Part shown: positions 5,695-12,922 of the stretch, one piece after another
How positions within the stretch are numbered: the stretch's first letter is position 1
Layout of the letters: every line of letters begins with the position of its first letter
DNA from: Clostridia bacterium
GTDB taxonomy: Bacteria; Bacillota; Clostridia; Christensenellales; Borkfalkiaceae
DNA length: 13,241 nucleotides
Assembly: GCA_017421905.1 (NCBI GenBank)
Contig: JAFOHH010000139.1
Span: 1-13,241 of the forward strand
Direction of reading: 5' to 3'
Program-made: the position numbers and the translations under genes
Notes under the pieces: model-generated
The model's input: only the letters and a program-made list of their open reading frames with translations
Database searches by the model: none
Told to the model about the DNA's origin: nothing

Positions 5695-8334
5695 ATGAGC
5701 GACGAACAAAAAAAGATTTTTAGCCTGTTTCGCAAAAAAGACCAAGCCGAAGACAAGATAAGCGAAACGGTACTGACCGACGATATAGAAACCACCGTTC
5801 CTCCCATTTTGGAAGAGCCGCCCCAAAAGCCCTCTAAAAAGGAGGAAAAGGGCATCCCCCTGGCGCTATCTAAAATAGAACGCTTTACCCCTACCTCTAC
5901 GCAAGGTCTTGCCGCAGAGCAGGTGGAAACGCGCAAAAAGCAAGGGCTTATTAACGTTACCAACGTAAAATATACCAAATCTTACGCAAATATCATTTTC
6001 GGCAACGTTTTTTCCTTTTTTAACTGCCTGTGCTTTTTAGTAGCCGCCGCCCTCGCGCTTGCGGAATGCTGGAACAACCTCCTTTTTATCGCCATCATCT
6101 TAATTAATATTACCATTGCCGTCGTGCAGGAAATTCTTGCCAAAAAAACGGTAGATAAGCTTTCCCTTATCTCCTCCCCCACGGCAACGGTAGTGCGCGA
6201 CGGAATCCTCTTGGAAATTCCCCTTGGCGACATCGTGTTAGACGACGTAATCGCCCTTTCCATCGGCAAGCAAATCCCCACCGACAGCGTGGTGATAGAC
6301 GGTAGCATTGAGGTAAACGAATCGCTTTTAACGGGTGAATCGGTGCCCGTTAAAAAGAACGTTGGCGATTTGCTTTACGCAGGCTCCTTCGTTTCCAGCG
6401 GCTCTTGCCGTGCGCGCGCAGAGCACGTGGGAAAAGACAACTACGTAGAAACGCTTACCGCAAAAGCGAAAAAATATCAAAAGCCCAAGTCCGAGCTGCT
6501 CGGCTCTATCAAGCTCATTACCACGGTAATCGGCATTGCGATCGTGCCCATCGCCTTTGCGATTGCCATGACGAACATTTCGGTTATCCGTGCGGAAAAC
6601 CCCTTAATGTCCGGCTACGAGCTATACTGCGCCGTAGTACCCAAAACGGCAACGGTTATTATCGGCATGATCCCTGCGGGCATGTTTTTGCTTACTTCTA
6701 CCGCGCTCGGGCTGGGCGTATGGCGTCTTGCCAAGCACCAAACCTCGGTAAAGGATATGTACTCGCTTGAAATGCTGGCGCGCGTAGACGTGCTTTGTTT
6801 AGATAAAACGGGTACGATTACCGACGGTAGAATGAAGGTTGCCGACTGCGTAATGCTTTCGCAAAAAAGCGAATTTACGCTTAGCGAAGTGGTGGGCAGT
6901 ATGCTTGCCGCTACCAACGACAACAACCAAACGGCGCACGCCCTATACAACCATTTCGGGCACAATAACACCTTAAAAGCTACGGCAATTATGCCCTTCT
7001 CCTCCAAGCGCAAGCTTTCTGCCGTTACCTTCCAAGGGCAAGGAACGTTTATTATGGGCGCACCCGAATTCGTTTTGGCGCAGACCTCCGATAAGCTTTC
7101 CAAGCTGATTAACTCTTCCGCCTCTCGCGGTATGCGCGTTTTCGTTTTGGCACATTCCCCCGGGCAAATTACGGGCGATAAGCTGCCCGGAAGCGTACGC
7201 CCCGTTGCGCTTATTTCCCTAACCGATAACATCCGCGACGACGCCATTACCACCGTGCGTTGGTTTAAAGAAAACGACGTTGCGGTAAAGGTTATTTCGG
7301 GTGATAACCCCGTAACCGTTTCCGAAGTAGCGAGAAGAGTTGGCATTCCCGGCGCAGACCGCTATATTTCGCTGGAAAACCTAACCGACCGCGAGGTAGA
7401 GGCGGTTGCTTTAAACTACACCGTATTTGGGCGCGTTTCTCCCGAACAAAAGGCCGTGCTTGTAAAGGCGTTAAAGCACGCAGGCAAAACGGTTGCCATG
7501 ACGGGCGACGGCGTAAACGATATTTTAGCGATGAAGGAAGCCGATTGCTCTATTTCGGTTGCCTCCGGAAGCGACGCCGCAAGAAACGTTGCGCACCTGC
7601 TCCTTCTCGACAACAACTTCTCCTCTATGCCCAAAATCGTTTACGAGGGCAGACGGGTTATTAACAATATTCAACGCTCGGCCTCTCTATTTTTGATGAA
7701 AACGGTATTTACTTTACTGTTCTCCATCTTTATGATTATCGCGCATAAGGAATACCCCTTTACCACCTCGCAAATGCTGCTTTTAGAGTCGTTTATCATC
7801 GGTATTCCTTCCACCTGCCTTGCATTGCAGGCAAACAGCAACCGCGTACAGGGCAGATTTATCGGCTACGTTATGGCACGTTCCATCCCCGGCGCGCTCA
7901 TTATGTTCTTTAACGTAATGGTGTTCTATCTCGTACACCACATTTCGGGAATTGCCATGACGCAGGCGCAGTACGAAACGCTAAGCGCCGTTTCCCTTGC
8001 CCTTGCAGGTTGGGTTGTGCTTTGTCAAATTTGCCGACCCTTTAACACCTTCCGCGCCATTGTTTTTGGCGGAACGACCTTCCTTATTTCCTTCCTCCTC
8101 TTTGCAAACGTGCCCATTATCCGCACCATTTTAGAGCTGGGAAGAATTTCCGATATGGTGTATGCGGACAACTGGACCAACCTGTTGCTCCTTTCCACCC
8201 TCGTTATGATCGACTTCCCCATTTTAAGCGGGCTTATCAAGTTTTGCGAGGGTTGCCGCACCTACCTTTACGGCATAGAGCAGCAACACTTTATTGAAAG
8301 AAGAGAAGACGAGCCTCTGAAAAAGCATAAATAA
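5695..8334 (+). CDS. CtpE-like P-type cation-transporting ATPase (HAD-IC family)
   Basis: An 879-aa membrane pump that uses ATP to move a cation. Residues 1-55 are a charged, Pro-rich cytosolic extension. Membrane segments lie near 98-124, 126-146, 273-294 and 315-344, with about six more after 660. The actuator motif TGES is at 213-216. The phosphorylated Asp370 is in DKTGTITDG. The nucleotide domain has MGAPE at 454-458 (Met where many pumps have Lys in KGAPE), DNIRDDA at 511-517 and SGDNPVT at 535-541. The hinge MTGDGVND is at 602-609. The segment-4 ion site reads IPAGM (326-330) instead of the PEGL of SERCA-type calcium pumps. That pattern, followed by LLTSTALGLGV, resembles mycobacterial CtpE, reported to be involved in calcium uptake, and streptococcal homologues. 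The ion carried here cannot be fixed from sequence; calcium or another divalent cation is the best guess. It lies downstream of leuS with no clear promoter, so it may depend on read-through. Confidence 0.9.
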   Translation: MSDEQKKIFSLFRKKDQAEDKISETVLTDDIETTVPPILEEPPQKPSKKEEKGIPLALSKIERFTPTSTQGLAAEQVETRKKQGLINVTNVKYTKSYANIIFGNVFSFFNCLCFLVAAALALAECWNNLLFIAIILINITIAVVQEILAKKTVDKLSLISSPTATVVRDGILLEIPLGDIVLDDVIALSIGKQIPTDSVVIDGSIEVNESLLTGESVPVKKNVGDLLYAGSFVSSGSCRARAEHVGKDNYVETLTAKAKKYQKPKSELLGSIKLITTVIGIAIVPIAFAIAMTNISVIRAENPLMSGYELYCAVVPKTATVIIGMIPAGMFLLTSTALGLGVWRLAKHQTSVKDMYSLEMLARVDVLCLDKTGTITDGRMKVADCVMLSQKSEFTLSEVVGSMLAATNDNNQTAHALYNHFGHNNTLKATAIMPFSSKRKLSAVTFQGQGTFIMGAPEFVLAQTSDKLSKLINSSASRGMRVFVLAHSPGQITGDKLPGSVRPVALISLTDNIRDDAITTVRWFKENDVAVKVISGDNPVTVSEVARRVGIPGADRYISLENLTDREVEAVALNYTVFGRVSPEQKAVLVKALKHAGKTVAMTGDGVNDILAMKEADCSISVASGSDAARNVAHLLLLDNNFSSMPKIVYEGRRVINNIQRSASLFLMKTVFTLLFSIFMIIAHKEYPFTTSQMLLLESFIIGIPSTCLALQANSNRVQGRFIGYVMARSIPGALIMFFNVMVFYLVHHISGIAMTQAQYETLSAVSLALAGWVVLCQICRPFNTFRAIVFGGTTFLISFLLFANVPIIRTILELGRISDMVYADNWTNLLLLSTLVMIDFPILSGLIKFCEGCRTYLYGIEQQHFIERREDEPLKKHK

Positions 8335-8378
8335 TTTGTTGCGATAAGGCGCAGTTTATCGAGCCCTTTCCATCGTTT

Positions 8379-8397
8379 GGGGGTATAATCCCCTTTT
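8379..8397 (+). promoter_or_regulatory. Ambiguous element: -10-like TATAAT framed by G and C runs
   Basis: TATAAT (8384-8389) lies between GGGGG (8379-8383) and CCCC (8390-8393), followed by TTTT. It can be read as a -10 box for the following lipoprotein gene, though no good -35 lies 15-19 bases upstream. It can also be read as a weak 4-pair terminator for the ATPase gene. A second weak hairpin, CGATAA/TTATCG, lies upstream at 8342-8361. The gap between the genes is 128 bases. Confidence 0.35.
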
Positions 8398-8426
8398 GCA
8401 AGGAAATACTAATCGTAACCCATCTT

Positions 8427-8443
8427 TTGCGATACGTTCGCAA
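8427..8443 (+). promoter_or_regulatory. Hairpin in the leader of the first lipoprotein gene
   Basis: TTGCGA (8427-8432) pairs with TCGCAA (8438-8443) around a 5-base loop, 10 bases upstream of the GAGG ribosome site at 8454-8457. A similar small hairpin precedes the second lipoprotein gene. Function unknown. Confidence 0.35.
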
Positions 8444-8462
8444 TCCTTAACGCGAGGTTTTT

Positions 8463-9839
8463 ATGAAAAAACGTTTGCTTTGTATTTGTTCTATCGTTAC
8501 CCTTCTCCTTTCTGCGGCAACGCTTTTTGCCTGCGGAGGAAAAAAGCCTACGCCTTCCGTAGAGCCTTCGGTAACGCCTTCCCCCGCCACGGGCATTAAC
8601 GGCGTGTATTCCGCGCAAAATGCCGAACTGATTTTGGAAATGGGACAAGAAGCCCTTTCGCACAAAACGGGTGCGGTAATAACGGGCAAAATGGAAAGCA
8701 CCTTTACCGAAGATTCTCCCTCGTACGATTACGAGCTTGCTTTAAACTTTGCCGAAAACACCGCGCGCTTTACCTTACTGCAAAACGAGCAGGTTTTGCT
8801 AATTGCCTACGGAAACGAAAGCGGTTTTTTGGCGCAGCGAGGCGAAGAGGTTATGCCTCTGGAAACGCTGCTAAACGAATACGGCTTGGGCGTTTTAGCT
8901 CCCTATTTAAAGGGGTTTGCAAACGGCAATCTTTCGGATATTACCAAAATTTGGGACGACAACTTTGGCGACGTCGTGCTGGGAAAAACGGACGGCGAGG
9001 GCTATATGCTTTCGGCGAAAAACGACTTTTCGCAAAAGGTAAACGCCTACTTAACGCAATTCCGCCCCCTGTTTTCCCTTACGGGAAAGGAGCTTGTACG
9101 CACGCTCTTTCCCAGCCTGATTGAAGGCGATGCCGACGAGTGGTTTGCCGCTAAAAAAACCTGGCTTTTGGAAAGCCCCGTGAGCGAACTGCTTTCTTTT
9201 GTAAACGAAAACCCCTCTTATACGCAAATTGCCTCCCATTTAACGCTGGAGCTATTCGATCTTTCCTACGTCGATTTCCTTACGCAGTACGGCGAGAAAT
9301 CGTTACCCGAGGTGCTTGCCGCGCTTATGAAAAAGGTGGAAAACGCACCGCCCGCACTTACCATGCCCGTGCTGTTAAAAATAACCCTTAACACCCTGCT
9401 CCAAAACCTTTGGGATATGCCCGTGCAACAGTCGTTAGAGGATTTAGTGGCTACCGTATCCCCCGATTACGAGCCTTACGTAGACCTGCTCCTCAATAAA
9501 ACGGCGTTTACCTTTGCAGGACTTGCGGCGCAAATTGGCTGCAATGCAGACGGAACGCCCAGCTACGGTTTATTTTCCGTAGGAGCTGCGGGCGTGCAAA
9601 AAGCGGAAGAAAGCGAGCAAACAGAATTCCGCAAAACGGTGCTCCTTTCCATGCATTTTAGTTGCCAAACGCCCGAAATAACCCTGCCCGACGTTACGGT
9701 AGAGCCGAGCGTAGAGCCCACCACCGAGCCGAGCGTAGAGCCCACCGTAGAACCTACTACCGTGCCCACCACCGAGCCCACCGTAGAACCTACTACCGTG
9801 CCGAGCGCATCCCCTACCGCAATGCCCGACGTAGCATAA
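8463..9839 (+). CDS. Lipoprotein of unknown function with Pro/Thr/Glu repeat tail
   Basis: The 458-aa product starts at ATG 8463 with GAGG 5 bases upstream. Residues 1-24 are a lipoprotein signal peptide (KKR, hydrophobic core, LFAC lipobox, lipidated Cys24), followed by a GGKKPTPSVEPSVTPSP linker to about residue 42. Residues about 45-405 form one body I do not recognise. Its first part is probably beta-rich (AVITGKMEST, YELALNFAENTARFTLL), a pattern that loosely recalls lipid-binding lipoproteins. A long helical, leucine-rich part follows (about 125-355). Residues about 412-455 are a period-3 Pro tail (VEPS, VEPT, TEPT, TVPT units) encoded by tandem DNA repeats, which ends the protein with no anchor or further domain. 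Location is probably the outer face of the membrane. It is the first of three neighbouring lipoproteins with the same leader and linker, and is closed by its own terminator. Catalytic residues are not evident. Confidence 0.88.
   Translation: MKKRLLCICSIVTLLLSAATLFACGGKKPTPSVEPSVTPSPATGINGVYSAQNAELILEMGQEALSHKTGAVITGKMESTFTEDSPSYDYELALNFAENTARFTLLQNEQVLLIAYGNESGFLAQRGEEVMPLETLLNEYGLGVLAPYLKGFANGNLSDITKIWDDNFGDVVLGKTDGEGYMLSAKNDFSQKVNAYLTQFRPLFSLTGKELVRTLFPSLIEGDADEWFAAKKTWLLESPVSELLSFVNENPSYTQIASHLTLELFDLSYVDFLTQYGEKSLPEVLAALMKKVENAPPALTMPVLLKITLNTLLQNLWDMPVQQSLEDLVATVSPDYEPYVDLLLNKTAFTFAGLAAQIGCNADGTPSYGLFSVGAAGVQKAEESEQTEFRKTVLLSMHFSCQTPEITLPDVTVEPSVEPTTEPSVEPTVEPTTVPTTEPTVEPTTVPSASPTAMPDVA
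9702..9802 (+). repeat. Nested tandem repeats encoding the Pro-Thr-Glu tail
   Basis: A 21-base unit at 9702-9722 recurs exactly at 9726-9746 (period 24). A 20-base unit, GTAGAACCTACTACCGTGCC, occurs at 9747-9766 and again at 9783-9802 (period 36). All periods are multiples of three, so copy-number change by slippage would keep the frame and vary tail length. The repeat lies in the last 50 codons of the first lipoprotein. Confidence 0.9.
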
Positions 9840-9853
9840 AACGAAAATTCCGC

Positions 9854-9890
9854 CGCCCGACGTGCTTATCCGTCGGGCGCTTTTTCTTTT
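9854..9890 (+). terminator. Rho-independent terminator after the first lipoprotein gene
   Basis: CGCCCGACG (9854-9862) pairs perfectly with CGTCGGGCG (9871-9879) over 9 bases with an 8-base loop, followed by CTTTTTCTTTT. It starts 15 bases after the stop codon. Confidence 0.92.
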
Positions 9891-9961
9891 AATGGATTAT
9901 TTTTATCGTTTTATCTCAAACTATCTTTGCACGCGCGACGATAAATACTTATATGAAACGT

Positions 9962-9990
9962 TTGCTTTTTCTGCGTTTTTAAGGTATAAT
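9962..9990 (+). promoter_or_regulatory. Vegetative-type promoter of the redoxin lipoprotein gene
   Basis: TTGCTT (9962-9967) and a perfect TATAAT (9985-9990) are 17 bases apart. Transcription should start near 9997, giving a leader of about 67 bases. Confidence 0.78.
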
Positions 9991-10026
9991 TAAAGGAACT
10001 GTATTATTCTACTATAAACATCCGTC

Positions 10027-10041
10027 TTCCGCTATGCGGAA
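10027..10041 (+). promoter_or_regulatory. Hairpin in the leader of the redoxin lipoprotein gene
   Basis: TTCCGC (10027-10032) pairs with GCGGAA (10036-10041) around a TAT loop. The in-frame ATG at 10034 falls in this loop and stem, one reason to prefer the start at 10064, which has AGAGG at 10052-10056. Confidence 0.4.
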
Positions 10042-10063
10042 AAAACACAATAGAGGTACGATT

Positions 10064-12862
10064 ATGGCACGAAAAATTACGTTATGGCTACTGGTTATTT
10101 GTACTTGTCTTTCGGCAAGCGTTGCCGTTGCTTGCAGCGGCGGCAAAAAACCCACGCCCTCCCAAACACCGTCGGTAGCGCCTTCGGTTTCCGTTTCTAC
10201 CACGCCCACGGTAAAGCCGACTGCAAAGCCGACGATAGATACGACCAAAATGACCTACCGCGTATACGTTTATACGCAGGGCGGTGCGCCCCTTGCAGGC
10301 GTTGGGGTAGAAGTGCGCCGTGGCGATAACACCGTCGCTTTAGAAAACACCGACGACGAAGGCTTGGCAACCTTTAGCCTGTATTACGACGAATATACGG
10401 TAATTCTTTCGGGTGCGCCTGCCGGCTACGATACGACGCAAACCTATCCCCTAGATAGCGAAGAACTGATTTGCCGCCTTTCCTCTGCGGTTATTTCGGG
10501 TTCTGCTCCCTCCGACCTTTCTTACGAAGTGGGCGACGTTATGTACGATTTTACCGTAACCACGTCCGACAAGCTTTCCTACACCCTTTCCGAAGAGTTA
10601 AAAACGCACGACGCGGTTATGATTAACTTTTGGTACACCACCTGCTACTGGTGTTTGGAAGAATTCCCCTTTATGGTGCAAGCGTTTAATTCGACCATCG
10701 AAGGCACGGAAGAACTGTACAGCGACCGCGTTTCCTTAATTTGCGTTACTTACGAAGACAACGCAACCATTAGCGCGTTCAAGCAAAAATATCTGCAGGA
10801 GTTTGACTTAACCTCCTTTGATATGGCGAAAGATTTAACGCTGATTTCGCAGTTTGGTATCAACGCGTTCCCCACCTCTATTATCATAGACCGTTACGGC
10901 GTTATCGTGAAAAAAGAAGAGTCTGCGCTCCTTTCCGTAAAAGACTTTACGAACCTATTAGACCGCTATATCGGCGACGATTATACTCCCTCTGAAGACG
11001 AAGAGGAGGAAGATCAAGGCCCCGTTTATCCCGAAGAAGAAATGCCTTCTTCCGGCGACATGAACGCCGCTCTTTCCCCCACCTACAACTTTACCTACGC
11101 GGCAGAAGCAGGCGATGCCTTCTCTTGGCCCTTCTTACTCAAAGAAGAAAACGGCAGCAAATACGCTTACGCTTCTAACAGCTACGTTACGGGCTCCTAC
11201 GCCATTATGTACGTTACGGCGGAAATGCAAAAGGACCAAATTTTCACCTTTGATTATTACTGCGAAAGCGAGCACGATGCCGATATTTTATTCCTGCTTG
11301 CCGATCGTCAAATTATTCAGGAAATTTCTGGTACGTTTAACGGCTGGCAAACCATGTACCTGTATACCGCGCTTGAAGCAGGCACTTACGAATTCGTTTT
11401 CGTTTATATGAAGGACGAATCGACCGACCTTGGCGAGGATACCGTAAAGCTGCGCAATATCCGTTTGGAAAACGTTACCGATATCGAAGAGCCTTTCTAC
11501 GTAAAACGTGCCGCTGTTTGGAACTTTAACGCCGACGAAGGCAAGTACACGGGCAACGCGCAAGTGGCGTTAAACCCCGAAACGGGCTTTTACCACGTGG
11601 TAAGAGAGGACGGCTCCTTTGGCCCTCTCCTTATGGCGGACTTTATGCAAGGTACGAATTGGAGCGAGATTTCCGTATTCTACTACTCCTACTACTTTAA
11701 CGCCTTTGCTCCCGACTATTACGGCGGCATGGATATGAATCCGCGCATCGAGCATTATTCGCAGCTGTGCAACAACACGCCGTTTTCGTTAGTCCCCGTA
11801 AACGAAGAGCTATATACCCTGCTGCATCACATCGTGCGCATGGATTTAAGCGGCTCGTTCGTCGTGGTGGACGAATACGACGAAACCTCTAACGAATGGC
11901 TAGAGCTTTGCTACTATTTCGACGCATACAACACCGTAGAAATGCCCAACCCCACCATTGGCTTGGATAACGAAAACGCCTACACCTTAAAGCTGGACAA
12001 TCCCGAAACGGAAATAAAAGAAACCAACGTTGCTACGTTCGATTCTATTTTAATCCCCCGCGGCAAACGCTTTAAGTTCGTACCCGAGGTATCGGGCGTA
12101 TATCGCGCAACGGGGCTTTCCGAATACGAAACGCTTTGCTGGCTGTTCCTGCCCGACGGCACGATGCCTGCCGAAAGCGATTTTACCGAACGCCTCCCCT
12201 ACGATAACGGAGAAAGAAAGAACTTCTCCCTCGTTATGTATCTCGAAGCGGGCGAAACGTATTACCTTGCCGTAGGCTTTTACGACATTTACCAAATGGG
12301 CGATTTACCCTTCTACGTAGAATACGTTGGCGAAGAATACGAGGTGTTCCGCTTTGCCTCCCCGGGCTACTTCACCTACGACGAAAACGACCCCGATATG
12401 ACCATTCTTTCGGGCGGCATCGACCTTGCGCTGGACGAAGACGGCTACTACCGTGAAAAGAAAGCGGACGGCACGCTTGGCTCTTATTTATACGCCGACG
12501 TAACCAACCCCACGAGCATTTTTGATTATTCTTTAATTTATCTTGCAACCACCAACGCCTTTAACTTTGGCTTGGACGAAGAAAATAACCCCGTTTTAGA
12601 CGAACACGGCAACCCGATTGAAGACGATAAAACGGCGGCGTTCCGCGCGTATGCTATGCTGAACCAAATTAAAAAGGGCGACACCCTGCCCGACGGCAGA
12701 ATTGCAGGCGACGAGGTGGTAGGTTGCGTTTTGGTAGACGAAACGCTTGCAAACATCTTGTATCAGCTCACCAGCAAATACACCTTCCCCGGCGTAGAAA
12801 ATTCTTGGGCGAAGCTCTGCTGCTATTACCAGTATTACGGACCTACGCCCGCCGCTGAATAA
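10064..12862 (+). CDS. Multidomain lipoprotein: Ig-like domain, TlpA-like thioredoxin domain and duplicated C-terminal module
   Basis: The product is 932 aa from ATG 10064, chosen for the AGAGG site 7 bases upstream and because it puts the lipidated cysteine at residue 24, as in the neighbours (VAVAC, a slightly atypical lipobox). A Pro/Ser/Thr/Val linker spans about 29-57. Residues about 63-139 resemble a CnaB or carboxypeptidase-regulatory beta-sandwich (APLAGVGVEV, TDDEGLATFSL, YTVILSGAPAGY). Residues about 150-303 are a TlpA/redoxin-type thioredoxin fold with MINFWYTTCYWCLEEFPF (Cys194 and Cys197) and the cis-Pro loop INAFPTS (Pro270). An acidic Glu-rich linker follows (about 304-330). 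The C-terminal 600 residues contain a beta-sandwich-like part followed by a second domain, then the same pair again. Predicted role: an extracytoplasmic thiol-disulfide protein tethered to the membrane whose C-terminal half binds a partner or ligand. The reductase role comes from the fold; the target is unknown. Own promoter and terminator. Confidence 0.88.
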   Translation: MARKITLWLLVICTCLSASVAVACSGGKKPTPSQTPSVAPSVSVSTTPTVKPTAKPTIDTTKMTYRVYVYTQGGAPLAGVGVEVRRGDNTVALENTDDEGLATFSLYYDEYTVILSGAPAGYDTTQTYPLDSEELICRLSSAVISGSAPSDLSYEVGDVMYDFTVTTSDKLSYTLSEELKTHDAVMINFWYTTCYWCLEEFPFMVQAFNSTIEGTEELYSDRVSLICVTYEDNATISAFKQKYLQEFDLTSFDMAKDLTLISQFGINAFPTSIIIDRYGVIVKKEESALLSVKDFTNLLDRYIGDDYTPSEDEEEEDQGPVYPEEEMPSSGDMNAALSPTYNFTYAAEAGDAFSWPFLLKEENGSKYAYASNSYVTGSYAIMYVTAEMQKDQIFTFDYYCESEHDADILFLLADRQIIQEISGTFNGWQTMYLYTALEAGTYEFVFVYMKDESTDLGEDTVKLRNIRLENVTDIEEPFYVKRAAVWNFNADEGKYTGNAQVALNPETGFYHVVREDGSFGPLLMADFMQGTNWSEISVFYYSYYFNAFAPDYYGGMDMNPRIEHYSQLCNNTPFSLVPVNEELYTLLHHIVRMDLSGSFVVVDEYDETSNEWLELCYYFDAYNTVEMPNPTIGLDNENAYTLKLDNPETEIKETNVATFDSILIPRGKRFKFVPEVSGVYRATGLSEYETLCWLFLPDGTMPAESDFTERLPYDNGERKNFSLVMYLEAGETYYLAVGFYDIYQMGDLPFYVEYVGEEYEVFRFASPGYFTYDENDPDMTILSGGIDLALDEDGYYREKKADGTLGSYLYADVTNPTSIFDYSLIYLATTNAFNFGLDEENNPVLDEHGNPIEDDKTAAFRAYAMLNQIKKGDTLPDGRIAGDEVVGCVLVDETLANILYQLTSKYTFPGVENSWAKLCCYYQYYGPTPAAE

Positions 12863-12876
12863 CGCTATTTCTTTTA

Positions 12877-12907
12877 GGAGGGGTTTTCGTTGCCCCTCCG
12901 TATTTTT
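12877..12907 (+). terminator. Rho-independent terminator after the redoxin lipoprotein gene
   Basis: GGAGGGG (12877-12883) pairs with CCCCTCC (12893-12899) around a 9-base loop, with a TTTTT run at 12903-12907. Only 15 bases separate the T run from the next start codon, so some read-through probably supplies the third lipoprotein gene; no separate promoter is visible in the 60-base gap. Confidence 0.75.
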
Positions 12908-12922
12908 ATAAAGGAGTTTATT

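Noticed and set aside
6615..7346. Minus-strand open frame of 243 codons opposite the ATPase gene
   Set aside because: It has no ribosome site or recognisable domain and lies wholly antisense to well-conserved ATPase motifs.
9702..9802. Repeats considered as a CRISPR array
   Set aside because: Units are short, nearly contiguous, in frame and protein-coding, with no unique spacers.
9662..9892. Plus-strand frame rich in Arg, His and Ala over the repeat region
   Set aside because: It is the out-of-frame reading of the tandem repeats and would run through the stop and terminator of the lipoprotein gene.
10034..10063. ATG at 10034 as the start of the redoxin lipoprotein
   Set aside because: It sits in the hairpin at 10027-10041 without a ribosome site; ATG 10064 has AGAGG and places the lipidated cysteine at residue 24, as in the neighbours.
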